From Ailurus styani (taxonomy: Eukaryota; Chordata; Mammalia; Carnivora; Ailuridae), in the NCBI GenBank assembly GCA_002007465.1, contig LNAC01000065.1:1040570-1104569 (forward strand): a DNA stretch of 64,000 nucleotides, written 5' to 3'. The notes below the pieces were generated by a model, which was not told the DNA's origin, searched no databases, and was given only the letters and a program-made list of their open reading frames with translations. Shown one piece after another: positions 45,067 to 57,616 of the stretch. The position numbers and the translations under genes are program-made. Positions within the stretch are counted from its first letter, which is position 1, and each line of letters starts with the position of its first letter.

Positions 45067-45831
45067 GTGAGCTGTCCCTTGCCTCCTCCTTCCCCAGTGC
45101 TCGTGTGCTGCATGCAGTGCGTATCTTGCTTCTGCGAGCCTAAGATGGCAGGCAGGATTAGCCGAGCTTTTGCTGTGTGTGCATGCTGTGTATAGAATTC
45201 ATTACACGTTGCCTAGTATTTCAGATGTGAGTATGTAAATGCTCGGTATGCCATATCATCTGGTAGCGAAGACTTGTTTTTGCCTCATTACAGCCTTAGA
45301 TATTTCAGCATCACCTTTCAGTTCCGATTCATTTGCCTGTGGATGTTTGCTTTTCATCACGTTCAAAATAGGATTTTACCTTTTTTTTTAACAAAGCCAA
45401 AAAAAAAAACCCTAAAAACAAAAACAACAACAAAACTCTGCTACCAGATGGTGTCTCTCCTTTCTTCTTGCATTTGCTGTCTTTTAAATAATGTATGTTG
45501 TATTGTTAATTAATGTGAATATCAAATTAAACACTTGAAACTTACATATTTATTATGCAGGTAGGAGGCAAGGTGGAATCTATTTTTAACTCTTATGCAC
45601 TCCGTGGTGTGCAGACAACTTGGTTCTCAAATTTGTATTTTCAGTACTGGTATCAGTGGTTTGATTTTCAGCAAATGTGACAGTGGCCTTTGCAGTGGTC
45701 AGCTCCGGGCTTTGAACTCTCAGAGGAGGAAGGGAAAAAAATTCAACACACCACCTCCTTGGTTGCAGCCTCAGAGAAACCTTGGATGAGAAACTTATTT
45801 TTTTCAATCCTGTTTTCCTGTTGATAAATTC

Positions 45832-46010
45832 AGTTCTCGTGATCACAGTACATTCAAGCTGTTCTGCGTATGATTTTTTTTGTGTGTGTGACAATTGCAT
45901 CTAAAACTTGTGAGCAAGAAGACGGAGAAATCAGTTGGTCTCCATCGCTTTACATAAAAATGGCTGAGTGTCTTGTCATGCTAGCACTGCATTAAGTGAT
46001 ACATACAGGT
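45832..46010 (+). other. Exon-like segment ending in CAG|GTAGGT
   Basis: A moderate acceptor (CCTGTTTTCCTGTTGATAAA then TTCAG) and a good donor (ATACAG|GTAGGT) frame about 179 bp. It has no long open frame. Weaker than the 45,001 candidate. Confidence 0.18.
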
Positions 46011-47587
46011 AGGTCGAAATTTGCATGTTTTCTAGATTTTTTTGAGCCATGCAGCAAGAATTTTAGATGGATTAAAATATGACTTTTGGAACAAACATTA
46101 AATAAGACAGCTGTAATTTTTTGGAGGGAGGGTATTAAATTGGATAGGCTTTCCTACTCAGATACTATATAAATATATAGCTTTGATAAACTCACAAAAT
46201 GATTCTGCTATAAAAGTGAGATGATTCCTTTTTAAAAAATCATCTATATGATAGGTGTGGCGCCATTAGACAACAAAAGAATTTTTTGAAAAGTCTGTTG
46301 ATTCAGCTCCATTTTAGCTTGAAACTAAAAATAAATGGGTTTCTTGAGATAATTTCAAAGAGCGCAAACAAGCTTAATAAGAAACATTTAAAATATTTAA
46401 ATTTTAAGAAGCGGTCTTTAAACGTGTTATGTAAAAGATGAAAATAAAAACTTACATGCTTCCAAAATCAATTTTAGATAATATACAAGAATAAATATGC
46501 TATTTGTGTATCTATTATTTGAAGAGATGAGGGGTTACAATTTTTGAAGGGAGGAGTATTAAATGTAGATGGCCCTGTTAGAAGAAAAAGAGCTTCACTG
46601 AATGAAAAAGAGTCCCTAGAATGGTTCATTGCAGACCATACAGCTCTGGTTCTGTAAGTGCCAAATTCTGGCACTTTTCAAAATAATTTCATGGGCTCTT
46701 TTCTTTGAGCTTAACTTCCGAAATATATTTTAGTTTCAAATTAACATTGGGCCAGAACCTGTTTCCTTGGTAACCAAATCTTGTTTAAAAATGCAATAAC
46801 AGATATGCAAAAGATTGTCTTAAAAAGAGAAACAAATGGTTAATGACAATTGTCCAGTTCTTTTTCCCTCTCATATAGAGTCTGGACTGGTTTTAGACGT
46901 TTTTAAAGGCGGTCTTCAAGCCTTAAAAATTAAGCCATATTTCTCCACTTACAGAGAAACCTTGCACAGGGAGAGCTTTTTGCTTCCTCCTTTGTGCTCA
47001 GTACTTTCAAAATTAAGGTTCTTTGTAACGTGCTCCAGAATGCTGGTCAAGGTTTGTGTACAGACGTGTAGTTTCATTATCACTGGTTCACCAGCGCCAC
47101 TGAAACAAAAGGCATCTCAGAAATTCTCAGAATCAGAAAATGCTTGTGCTCTTGTTTTCCCTGATCCCCCCATGGGTAACCTCAGAGCTCTCGGTAGAGA
47201 AGGACCCAACCCCAAGCCCACTCCCCCGATGAGAAGTGCACATGGAGCCTTTGTGGGAATGTCTTTGTAGATGTGTTCGGAGGAAGATACTGGCAAACCT
47301 GAAACCTCTATGAGGTTTGCTCCGATGTGAAGAACATCGACTCAGGACCATCTGTGTAAATAGCTGCTTTAGTCTAGCAGTTGGTCTAATATTCCAAAGC
47401 ACCGTGTGCAAAGTCAAATGTCTTCTGGGCTAAAGGTTTGTTGCTGTTGTTGTTGTGTTGTTTGGAGGCCAACTAGAATATTTTGCATGGAGTCTTTCTC
47501 TGGCTCAATGATATTAGAACATGATTCATCTCATAGTGATTTTGTTCTATGGGCTTGCCCTCAAATATCCCTCCTGCAACACCTTTT

Positions 47588-47610
47588 GTTTTTGTTTTTG
47601 TTTTTGTTTT
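47588..47610. repeat. (GTTTTT)n short tandem repeat
   Basis: About four units of a T-rich hexamer. Confidence 0.85.
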
Positions 47611-48890
47611 CGGGGGCTGTTTGGGGGCCATTTTCCTTCTTGTTTGTGACTAAAAATGACTAAGTACATTTTGAATGTGGCATCAATTGGAAGATCGTAA
47701 ACCGAAGGGAAATGTTGGAAACCTGATTCAGTCTTGCCTGTTTATTTCAGTACCAGTAGCATTAACAGTTGCAGAGGATCAAGCTAATTGTCATTCACTC
47801 TTGAGCAAATAATGAGCCAGGCATTTGTGATTAAAACACTATTGCTATTCAGAAAGATTACAACTACAACGTCTTCTGTTTTGATAGGCCAGTACAAATC
47901 AATCATTTTGAACCTATTTGAATCTTAATCACGAGATTAGATGGATGCAATGGGACTGTTTTACCACAAAAATGAACGCCCGATAAATTCAATAGTGTAC
48001 TTCTTTTTTATAAAATGTTGATCCTTTTATTGTTAACTCAAGCATGGTTGCATCATCTCGTGGATTTTCATACCTAGTGATTTTTTGTGTGTGTGGCATT
48101 ATTCATTTATGGTGGTCTTGGTCTTGCCTAAAAGAATTTTAAACACAATTCAAGGAGGTTGAAAGCCAAATTAGAGCGTTGGGAAGTATATTGTACCGTT
48201 GTCATTCTAATAAATAGACCAGTGAATGGAAGAATAATTATTATTTATTACTTTTTTGTGTTTCGCCTTAATGCTTTGCCTTCATATTTCACAGAAATAT
48301 TTACAAGGCACAAAGCTTTTCCAAATGTACCCATTTACAATTATTATTGGATTTCCTAGTCTAGCCAAAAACACTTCCTGATGATCGCAGAGATGGCACC
48401 TACCCCTTCTCATTGTTCAAAAGGCTGTGCTTAACCCATTTACGCTTTTTGGCTAAGGTGCTTATACTGGGCAGGCCAGAGCAGGTGCGACAGAAAGAAT
48501 GTGCAAACAACTGCTTTGTTCTTACCAAAACAAAATGAGCAAATCTGTGGTTTTCTACCTGAATGATTTATAGTCTGCAGTTCTTAACTCTTTTTCTTTG
48601 GAGAATAGGAAATGTTTTTCTGAACCTTAACTCAGTGAGAATACCAATATTGCATCTCTTGGCACTAGAGTTATATTGATCTACTTCATTCATTTCCGTA
48701 GATCCCCGGTGGAGAGACTGGTAGCCAGACCTGTTTTAGAGCTGGTTGGTAGGAGAAGGATCAATAAAAAGATCTAGCACCTTTATCTTTAACACCAAAT
48801 CCTGCCTAACCTTTGAGTTCCTGGAATCATGTGGTTCATTCTAACAGCTCCCTTCCAGGGCAAATGCTGTTCTAAACAGCTTAGTTGGTA

Positions 48891-49210
48891 ATTAAATATT
48901 CGACATTTATTGAGCACCTACTATATGCCAGGTGTATTCCAAAGGCTGGAAATAGAATCATGAGCAAGAGAGATCAGGGCCTGCTTCTCAGAGACCTGCC
49001 TCTAGTGTAGCAGAGTGTCAGGGCCGGGGGAACTCAAAAAATATATGTGTAAACGATTAAGGAAGACAAGTGCAAAGAAGAAAATTAAAATGTTAAAAGG
49101 AAAGAACGATATTTTGAGAGGAGGAGAGCCACTGTAGAATGGTTGGCCTTCCCGAGGAGGTGACATTTAAAAACGGAGACCTGACTGGTAAGATGGAGCC
49201 CCCCAGGTGG
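48891..49210 (+). mobile_element. Ancient L2-like interspersed repeat
   Basis: CATTTATTGAGCACCTACTA, GCCAGGTGTATTCCAAAGGC, GAATCATGAGCAAGAGAGAT and CCGAGGAGGTGACATTTAAA follow the same ancient family seen at 6.75 and 62.15 kb. The overlapping open frames at 49.1-49.45 kb are therefore mostly repeat. Confidence 0.55.
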
Positions 49211-49888
49211 AGTTCTGCGGGGGTCACCACGAGGCAGAGGAGTGCGCATGCTCAGACTGCAAACTCCACGCCGCGTAACCGCCACTGTGACAGAGCCAGG
49301 TCTGATGGCTTCGCAAGTGAAGCCTTTCCTAGGTCCGCTTCCCCTGCAGTGAGAAGGGTGGGCCAGGGCCCGTGGCTGGTTTTGGTCAAACTCCCAGAAC
49401 GCAGTGCCGGTGATGTCACTGCCTTTGACCCAGTCCCACCCTGAAACCACCTAAGAAGGTGTAGTGGTGCTGACGAAACTCTGGCAGAGTTGTAGCGCTA
49501 ACCCCAGAAATCCACAGGAGAAAGGGTTCTCAGAGGTTTCTTTTTCCTAAGAACTCCAGAAAGTAAACTGATGGCCACACATTGAGATGACCATTTCCTT
49601 TCATTTTTTTCAAAATCAAATGGTGGAAGGGTCTGTCCCATCTTGCCAGTAAATTGTCTCTGTCCTCTCACACCTAAAACTCTTCAGTTCTACAGATCTC
49701 TTCTCCTGATAGTGGCTTTCTAAAGACCTTACTACTTGGAGTGGTATTTCTCTATTTGAGCAAATAATACCAAAGAAATTCTTTTTAACAACCAGAACCC
49801 TTTTATGCCTTCTAGGTTAGTCCTCTGACAAAGCTCTGAGAACAGAGGGATAGGTTTGCTAAATAAGATAGAGTCTATAAGACCCTCA
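49211..49888. other. Intergenic, locally GC-rich
   Basis: Several CpGs cluster at 49,210-49,400 (GCGCATGC, CACGCCGCGTAACC), perhaps a remnant CpG-rich patch. No gene is supported. Confidence 0.4.
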
Positions 49889-50087
49889 GGGCACCTGGGT
49901 GGTGATGTTGGTTAAGTGTCGGACTCTAGTCATGATCTCAGGGTTCTGAGACTGGCCCCTGCGTCGGGCCCCTCAGTGCATAGTCAGCTTAAGACTCTCC
50001 GTCCCTCTACCTTTGCCCCTTTCCTCTGTTCACTCACTGACTCAAATAAATAAATAAATCTTAAAGAAAAAAAAAGAAGAAGAAAGA
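49889..50087 (+). mobile_element. CAN-SINE, diverged
   Basis: GGGCACCTGGGTGGTGATG head with an altered A-box region, and tail AAATAAATAAATAAATC then A-rich. Older or mutated copy. Confidence 0.88.
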
Positions 50088-50154
50088 AATGATAAGATCC
50101 TATGAAGCCTTCAGAATGTGTCAGAAACATCTTTGAAAGCCAGTTCATCATTTA

Positions 50155-50326
50155 GGGTCACCTGGGTGGCTCAGTCTGTTGAGGGTCTGCTGCTGGCTCA
50201 GGTTGGGTGTTGGGAATGAGCCACATATTGGGCTCCCTGCTCAGTTGGGAGCCTGCTTCTCCCTCTCCCTCTGCCCCTCCCCCGGCTTGTGCACTCTCTC
50301 AAATAAATAAATAAATACATAAAATT
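50155..50326 (+). mobile_element. CAN-SINE
   Basis: GGGTCACCTGGGTGGCTCAG, GGGCTCCCTGCTCAGTTGGG, tail AAATAAATAAATAAATAC. It follows the previous SINE by 67 bp in the same orientation. Confidence 0.92.
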
Positions 50327-52487
50327 TATAATTTAGTGGGTTTTGCTTATCACAAGTTAGAGGTGGCCTGGCTGACTCCTCACACTTTGGTTTTGACTAA
50401 CTTATGAACCATTCCCCTGCATGAAGCATGTTCTAGCCCTTTGTAGCTGTCTTGCCTACCACTGGAAGAATGGGCTTCAATAATTCAGTTCACTTCTTTG
50501 AGCATCCCTTGTTGAGCAGCTACTGTGTGACACATACCACTCCAACCCAGGGGAAATGGAATACGACATGAAACCCCCTACGAAACTTCCAGCCAGGTTC
50601 CTACACAAGGCTGGAGCATCGTATGGACAGGCACAGTTTTGTTTCCTCTCTGTTTCAGACAGAAATGAATGGCATGCTGTTCTCTTAGGGGCCTTTTATA
50701 CTGTTCCCTTGGAGGCCCTCCTTCAGTGTGGGGGCATTTCAGCTGATGGCAAGGGTGGTTCTTCCTGGGACTCCATGCCTTATCCTCATCACCTTCCCAA
50801 GATGTCTTGGCTCCTAATAAGCCACCGTATGTCTGGCTGCCCTACTCCAAGCTGGTCTGCCTGCATTTGCCAGGTGACTTCAATAGCGGCTGCCACCCTT
50901 TTGCATTCATGAGCAGATGTTAAGTTGAGAAGCCCTTGAATATAAAAATTTGAATTTGTGATGCAGGCAAGATGCTTCTGCCTTTTAACCTTCCCTGGCT
51001 GACAGTGGGGGACTCCCTGCGGGCTGTCCTGCCGAAGGATTGGTGGGTAGCAGGTATATCAAAGGCCAGTTGCCAAAGCTCATGTCTCTGTTAGGTGATC
51101 CCAGTGTAGCTCTGCTGTGGCCTTAAAGTCTCATTGACCAGAAAATTGTTCTTTTGGTCTGGTAACTCATTTGGCATCTTTTCCCTTAATTCTTTACTTG
51201 CTTCTGCAGCTATTCCTGCTCAAGGTTCAAGACTAGCACTTGGGTCTGCACTTACTACATTTGGCCTGCAGAGGGAGCTTGTCTTCCGGTTCTATTTTGT
51301 TTTTTTAAAAACCCAGTGTAAATATTATTTCTGTGTTCGCAAAAAGCTGTGAGAGCTTTCGTGATTTTCTTTACATAATACAGTAAACCTCTTCCTTCCC
51401 CTGTGGTAACTGTTGCCAAATGGATATTTTGAAATTCCTTTTTCATTTTGCCTGCTAAAATCTTCTGCGGGGTCTGAGGCCTTGCTCTAATTAAGGCCTA
51501 ACAGTCCTGCCCATCTTCCCCAGCGCCGAGCATGACGCGCGGAGTGCCTGCCCCGAGGGCCTTACAAGCCAGTGAGACGAGAAAACAAAAGCCACCAGCT
51601 GAGAATGTGGTTAAATCCCAGAAGGGCAGTGCCCTTGTAATTCCACCCCACCCCCTCCTTTTCTCTCTGTTCTTGAGCTGTGGAAGGGAAGAGGGCAACA
51701 TTTTAGTAGGGAAAGAGAGGGGGTACATCACTGAAGGATTCTCTAGAAACTGCCAGCTATTGAGGAAACGATGTGGAGAAGAAGGGGGTGGTCATCTAGG
51801 AGGTGAAATGGGGCGACAGAGGTGACTGCAGACTGAGAGGGCTACGGGTTGGGGGGGTGCAGAAAATAAGAGGAAACAAAGGGAGCAGTCAGAAGGCTGC
51901 TGGTGAACAAAAGGAGATGCTGCTGTGCATACCCTGAAGGAAGGGGGTGCAGGGTGCAAGGGAGAGAGGGTGGGGAGGGGGTGCAACTAGGAAAATTAGT
52001 CTTGGGAAATTCCCTAAAATGCAGGCTGCAGGCCTGCTGGGCAGGGATTGGTGCCATGATGTTCTGTCCGGCTTCGGTGGTGATGTTGGTCTTGCTGCTT
52101 AATTGTCCCATGTTGGTTGTTACAAAGAGCCTACAAATTGACATCCTTGAGAGTAATTTATCCCAGAACCTTATGAAGTCCCCAGCCCAAGGCTCCTATT
52201 CTATATCTGAGGATGCCAGAGAGACCCTCACCACCGCCTGCCTCCCTCCCCATCGCTCTGCTAGATCTGGATTAAACTTTGAATTAAACAAGCAGACTTT
52301 TTACATGTGCTGCAGTCTTCTACAAAGCAAAGACTAGAAATCGACCCAAAATACCTGATTGAAGCTGCAGATTTTAGGAACTCTCTCCCAACATCAGGCT
52401 CTGTTTTTTCGAGCTGCCAAGGCCTGTTCCTTGTTCTTCACCAGCCTATCCTGACGTGCTTGGAGTGCCAAAGGTTATTTTCATTGA
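50327..52487. other. Unique intergenic sequence
   Basis: No gene is supported. A short L2/MIR-like scrap occurs near 50,495-50,545. Open frames up to 144 codons (51,903-52,337) have no domain. Confidence 0.5.
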
Positions 52488-52498
52488 ATTCCTTGTTT

Positions 52499-52674
52499 GG
52501 GTGCCTGGGGGGCTCAAGTCCCTTCGGCTCAGGTCAGGGTACCAGCATCCTGGGATTGAGCCCCTCATTGGGCTCCCTGCTCAACAGGGAGTCTGCTTCT
52601 CCCTACCCCTCTGCCCCTCCCTGTGCTTGTGTTCTTTCTCTCTCTCAAATAAATAAATAAAGTCTTAAAAAAAA
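52499..52674 (+). mobile_element. CAN-SINE
   Basis: GGGTGCCTGGGGGGCTCAAG head with a short A-box deletion, and tail AAATAAATAAATAAAGTC plus poly-A. AATTCCTT is repeated on each side. Confidence 0.92.
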
Positions 52675-52949
52675 AATTCCTTCATCTTCAGGAGGACCAC
52701 ACTGGCTGGCCTGCCAGCCCTGGTGTTGTCATCTCTGTACTGCTTTTTGAGCTCTCACAGAAACGTGAATCAGACTTCAGTTGCCATGTGGACATTAGAC
52801 ATACTTTATTTTGTCATTGAGGGAACTGTGGCCCAAAGAAGTTGTGACTTCTCCAGGTCACCTGGAGCCTTAAGGGGCCATCCTTGACCCCTAGTCCAGT
52901 GCAGTTTCTACAATAAGCTGCTTTTAGGTCACAGGGGACACCCAGTCCT

Positions 52950-53400
52950 CAACCAGGAGTTTGCACACTTTTTCTGCAAAGACTCAGTACATATTTTGGG
53001 TTTTGTGGATTGAGGCACAAGGGGGGATACTATATAGATATTTATATAACAACTGAGAAAACAAATTTCCATAAGCTTTTTTTTTGACAAAATTTAAAAT
53101 TTAATAATATGTAATGTTCAGTATAACAATAATAATATATGCCCTGTACTACCATATGGAAATGAATGATGGTGGCTGTGTCCTAATACAACCTTACGTG
53201 TGGACACTGAAAGTTCAGTTTCATGTAATTTTCACATCATGAAATACTACTATCCTTTCAATTTGTTTTCTGATCATTTAAAATTGTAAGAACGATTCTC
53301 AACTTGCAGGCTATACAAAAACATGTGGTGGGTCAAATTTGATCCACAGGCCATAGACTGTGGACCCATTTTCTGAGCCCAAATCAGCAAACCAGGGCCC
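52950..53400. mobile_element. hAT-Charlie-type DNA transposon, near full length
   Basis: GAGTTTGCACACTTTTTCTG, GTACATATTTTGGGTTTTGT, GGTGGCTGTGTCCTAATACA and GTGGGTCAAATTTGATCCAC with GGCCATAGACTGTGGACCC match, in order, the well-known family whose ends read GGCAAACTTTTTCTGTAAAG and GGCCCGCGGGCCATAG. It is non-autonomous and diverged; I leave the subfamily open. Confidence 0.65.
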
Positions 53401-53647
53401 ATTGGTCAGTCCAGCCTACATATATATTTTACTTGTTAGCAATGATTTTAATTGACTCCATTGCAATTTTTTTTTCTAATTTTCTAAGTGCTTCTAATTT
53501 TAAATTCTTCTCATTATACTTATAATTCTAATTATAAAAGTAATACATACCTACTGTGAAATAATTTGGAATGTTACTATTTGGGTGTGTATTTTTTCAA
53601 TCTTTTATCTATGCATGGTGATTTTAAAAAAATACTTAATATTATTT

Positions 53648-53835
53648 TTTAAAAGATTTTATTTATTTACTTGACAGAGAGAGAGCACAAGTAGGCAGAG
53701 CTGCAGGCAGAGAGAGAAGGAGAAGCAGGCTCCCGGCTGAGCAGGGAGGCCAATGTAGGGCTGGATCCCAGGACCCTGGGGTCATGAGCTGAGCCGAAGG
53801 CAGACGCTTAACCGACTGAGCCACCCAGGTGCCCC
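53648..53835 (-). mobile_element. CAN-SINE
   Basis: AAAAGATTTTATTTATTTAC tail side, GGCAGAGCTGCAGGCAGAGA core, head CCACCCAGGTGCCCC. Confidence 0.94.
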
Positions 53836-54040
53836 TTGAGATAATATTTTGTAGACAATTTTTTATCTTCCTCTTATTCACTTAATAGCATATTATTTTA
53901 AAGCCTTTCATTACATAATCTCTTAAAACTTTATTATGAAGATCTTGAACCTGTACAAAATATGGAAAGGCTAGTTTAATGAACCCCATGTAGCCATCAC
54001 TGAACTTCTCTAATTCTCAATGGCTGGTCAACCTAGTTTT

Positions 54041-54239
54041 GTTTTGTTTTGTTTTTTTTAAAGATTTTATTTATTTGACAGAGAGAGATCACAAGTAGGC
54101 AGAGAGGCAGGCAGAGAGAGAGGGGGAAGCAGGCTCCCTGCCAAGCAGGGTGCCCGATGAGGGACTCAATTCCAGGACCCTGAGTTCATGACCTGAGCCG
54201 AAGGCAGAGGCTTCACCATCTGAGCCACCCAGGCGCCCC
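54041..54239 (-). mobile_element. CAN-SINE, young
   Basis: Flanks TGGTCAACCTAGTTTT (54025-54040) and TGGCCAACCTAGTTTT (54240-54255) are a 16-bp duplication with one mismatch. Complete body and head. Confidence 0.96.
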
Positions 54240-54344
54240 TGGCCAACCTAGTTTTATGTAAATCCTCTCCTGTATTATTTTGAAGTAAAGCCCGGATAGC
54301 ATATCATTTTATCTCTGAATGTTTTAGTGTGAGTAAGACAAGGA

Positions 54345-54560
54345 TACAAAGAGAGAGCCCTTTTGCTTAGCAAATGAATGCTGAAGTATTTAGGGGTAAA
54401 AGAAAATGATGTCTGCAACTTGAAAATAGTTCAGGAAAAAATATGTAGGTAGATATGAGTAGAATGTATGCAGGCGTTTTTTGGTACTATTCTTGAAATT
54501 CTATAAGTTTGAAGTATTTCTAAATAAAACATTTTAAAATGTGAGTTACTAAAAAAATAC
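54345..54560 (+). mobile_element. Old LINE-1 3' end, sense, inside antisense L1
   Basis: AATGCTGAAGTATTTAGGGG, GATGTCTGCAACTTGAAAAT, GTACTATTCTTGAAATTCTA and GTATTTCTAAATAAAACATT are the terminal text of an L1ME-type element. It sits between two halves of an antisense old L1. Confidence 0.65.
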
Positions 54561-54690
54561 ATTTTAAAAAATGTGATTTTTTCTAAGAAAAGTAACCACA
54601 ATATCATTGCCGACAAATAATAATTCTTTAATAACATCAAATATCATAGTCAGCATTTCTCTAATTTGGCCTAATTTGTCCAATTATGTC

Positions 54691-54756
54691 TTTTTTTTAA
54701 GATTTTTATTTATTTATTTGACACAGAGAGATCAGATAACAAGTAGGCTGAGAGGC

Positions 54757-54793
<37 letters not shown>

Positions 54794-54908
54794 GAAGCAG
54801 GCTCCCTGCTGAGCAGAGAGCCCGATGCAGGCCTCGATCCCAGGACCCTGAGATCATGACCTGAGCCGAAGGCAGGGGCTTTAACCCACTGAGCCACCCA
54901 GGCGCCCC
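54691..54908 (-). mobile_element. CAN-SINE, young, expanded (GA)n
   Basis: AATTATGTC is duplicated (54682-54690, 54909-54917). The body contains a GA run of about 15 units, longer than in other copies here. Head CCACCCAGGCGCCCC. Confidence 0.95.
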
Positions 54909-55215
54909 AATTATGTCATTTAAATAAAAACCAATTTACTTGTTCAAAGCACAATTTCAATAAGTTCGTACAGTACAACTGATATTCCCTTAAGTGTCAT
55001 TTAATTTATTGGTTTCCTTCCCTCTCTCTTTAATTCTTGCTATTGCTATAAAAATTTTGTTTGAAGAAACTGTTTGACCTGTAGAGTTTCCCACAATCTG
55101 AAATCTGATTGATTACACTCATTGGTGCTGTTTTACATGTTCTTCTGTTACAGAGATTTCCTGTAAATTGGTAGTTAGAGTTAGAGACTTGATCAGATTC
55201 AGATGCCTTTGTTCG

Positions 55216-56504
55216 TTTCATTTGTGTAAGTAGTCAACATTTCAAAGACTTCACATAAAAGTCCTGATTTTGGCTTCATTGGAAAATTCTGCAGATCTGC
55301 CCCCCCCCCCCCCCGCCCCATTGGCAAGGGTTGATCTGGGGCTGGGTAGTGACCACACCTGTTCCCCACTTAGGTGGGATGCGAATTATCCTGCAGACCC
55401 CAGTTCATACTACTTCCTGCTTGGCTCCCAGGAGTCTTAGAGCCCCTGTTCTAAAGACTGCCTTTTCGGAGGCTTTGATAAGAGTTTTCAACGTACCATC
55501 ACAGAGGCCTTTTAGGAATGTGGTGGAGAGTAGAGACCATTCAGACACAGACTTTCTTAAAATGCTTGAAAGGAAAGAGATAAGGAGCCACATAAAAGAA
55601 GGCCAAGTGATAGAAATTTGGTGAGCGCCTAGCACCAGGGAAAGAGAGAAGTAAAACAACAAATTAACAGAGTGCTGCACACATGGGAGACAGAATGAGT
55701 TATAGATTCCTAACCCATGGTGGGAAACTAAGGAAGGAAGTGGGTTTTAAAAAGAGACAGACTTTGGTCTTTTTATACATTATGATAATATTGAAACTTT
55801 AAAGGGGGGCAGCAAATGTTACATTGACCAACAGTCCTAAATCAGAAAGTGCAAGCATGTAGTTGTAGCCTAGCAGAAATCAAGTGGGGATTAAAGGAAA
55901 TAAGGTAGAACAGGAGGAGAACCTCCTAGGAAAGGCCACTAGGAAAGGACCAGGAGCCATGGTGTGGAGATGTGGAACAACTGGTGGCTATTTCAGAGGA
56001 AATGATCTCAAAAGTCATAGGATTTCTTTTTTCTCATTTGCAAATGTATTGAACTGAAAGGTATAAAAATATAGAAAAGTAAATCCCACTTAGTTGTTTT
56101 GGAAAGAATGAACCTTTACAGAAAAGCATAAAATTATGACAAGCTGGGATGTTCCTGGAAATTTCCAGATAGTTCCCCATACTCAGAAGAATGATTAAGA
56201 GAGAGAATCTGAGACTGTTATGAGGAAGGGTGGAAAATTTTGAAGGACAGGCTGATTATGTAAGTTTTCGGCTGTGGTGTTTCAAACTGTTGCCATGATA
56301 TTTTAGTTATTAACAACAATTTGGGGAAATCTCGCTTCTGGAGCAACATTTGGCTCTAATGAGAAAGAAATGCCACTGTTTGTGAATTCCCAAGTGGATG
56401 TAAGGAGCCATTCACTTGCTAAGCCTCTTAGGGAAGTCAGAGCCGATTTCACCCTTAACAAGCTGTTGACAGCGTCTGATCAGGGTACCACCTGGAACAT
56501 GTTA
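55216..56504. other. Unique intergenic sequence
   Basis: No gene is supported. A poly-C run at about 55,300-55,314 is the only low-complexity element. Confidence 0.5.
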
Positions 56505-56590
56505 GCAGCACAGAAAGTGGACTGTGGAGACAGACCTGTGTTTAAATCCCTTTATGTCACTTACCATGTGACCCTGGCAACTTACCCATG
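56505..56590 (+). mobile_element. MIR fragment
   Basis: GGAGACAGACCTGTGTTTAA, TCACTTACCATGTGACCCTG match the sense MIR core. Confidence 0.6.
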
Positions 56591-56694
56591 GAGAATTTCT
56601 AGGGTATAAAAGTTGCTTTGCGTTGGTAGCTAGGATTCTTACTGCTTGGACGGTGGGAACGTACAGCTCTGTGCAACTGCCTTCCACTAGCAGC

Positions 56695-56935
56695 CACGAC
56701 AGTTTACACTTACAGGGCCCTTGCTATGCACCAGGCACTTTGGTAGATACTTCGCATGTTATCCTGTTTAATTATTAAAAAGCCCTACAAGTTAAGTGTA
56801 ATATTAAAATAAGCCTCATTTTGTGGATGAGGAAGCTGAGGCTCAGGGAGGTTAAGTAACTTGCCGAAAATTACACAGCAAGTGGCTCTGTAAGTGACAA
56901 AGTTGAGCTTTAAACCCAACCAGGCAGAATCCAAA
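56695..56935 (-). mobile_element. MIR SINE, nearly full length
   Basis: GCACCAGGCACTTTGGTAGA, TGTGGATGAGGAAGCTGAGG, GAGGTTAAGTAACTTGCCG and TTTAAACCCAACCAGGCAGA give antisense MIR in order over about 240 bp. Confidence 0.85.
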
Positions 56936-57616
56936 CGCCAAACTCCCTTGCTCTACTACCACTTCCCACCTTCCAATCTTAGGGAAGCACAGAGAGTCAT
57001 GCCTCATACTGGCACTTTCCAACCCATGGTTCCTAATTTGTGTGCCCCCGTTTTCTCGGAGTTCTCCAGATGGTTTTCACAGTTTCCAAAAGCCTCAACA
57101 GAAACACTTAACACTTGCAGTCAGACCACAGGTTTCTTCAGGTTGGAATCTACGACTGACAATGGATTGGCTCAGGTTTTGTAGAAGCTCTGATTGGTGG
57201 TTACTTACACAAAAACATTGCACAGTTGTTTTTTAAATGGGAAGATGAATCATTAGTTAATAAACACAATTTAGGGGAGTAGATCTTTCTAAACATGTGG
57301 CTTACTGAGGAAGACTAGAGGGTGCTTGGCTTTGAGAAGGTTGGGAACTGCTAGTGTACGTGTGTGTGCATGTTGCCCAAACTGCCAGCCTTGAAAACCT
57401 GCCTTTATTTTTAAATTACATAATTCTTTAATTTGACTTTAAGTCAATGTATTTTCCCCATGATTATTTCAAATGTTTCTCTAGCTGTGTATTTAATATT
57501 GCAATCTACTTTAGTTTTCAAGATGATCGGGTTCTTAAAATATGGTCGGGAACAGAGATGCAGAATTGCAAACATTTGTGTTCTAACTAAAAACAGGGTA
57601 ACGGGCTTTTTATCCT
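56936..57616. other. Unique intergenic sequence
   Basis: Nothing recognisable beyond short frames. Confidence 0.5.

Larger units (their letters stand above)
42102..48890. other. SINE-free AT-rich block, possible conserved regulatory region
   Basis: I find no SINE, L1 or LTR in this 6.8 kb, which sits inside a 9.5 kb SINE-free interval. The text has long non-repetitive AT-rich stretches with scattered CpGs. It also holds exon-like segments at 44.2, 45.0 and 45.8 kb, annotated separately. That profile is common around developmental genes with conserved non-coding sequence. Conservation itself cannot be seen from one genome. No open frame exceeds 144 codons and none shows a domain. Confidence 0.35.
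53440..55215 (-). mobile_element. Old LINE-1 3' region, antisense, with nested insertions
   Basis: AAAGTAATACATACCTACTG, CATGTAGCCATCACTGAAC, GCCCGGATAGCATATCATTT, then after an insertion AACCACAATATCATTGCCGA, TTTCCCACAATCTGAAATCT, GTAAATTGGTAGTTAGAG. This is the antisense 3' UTR of an L1ME/L1MC-type element. It is interrupted by three SINEs and by a sense L1 end. Confidence 0.75.
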
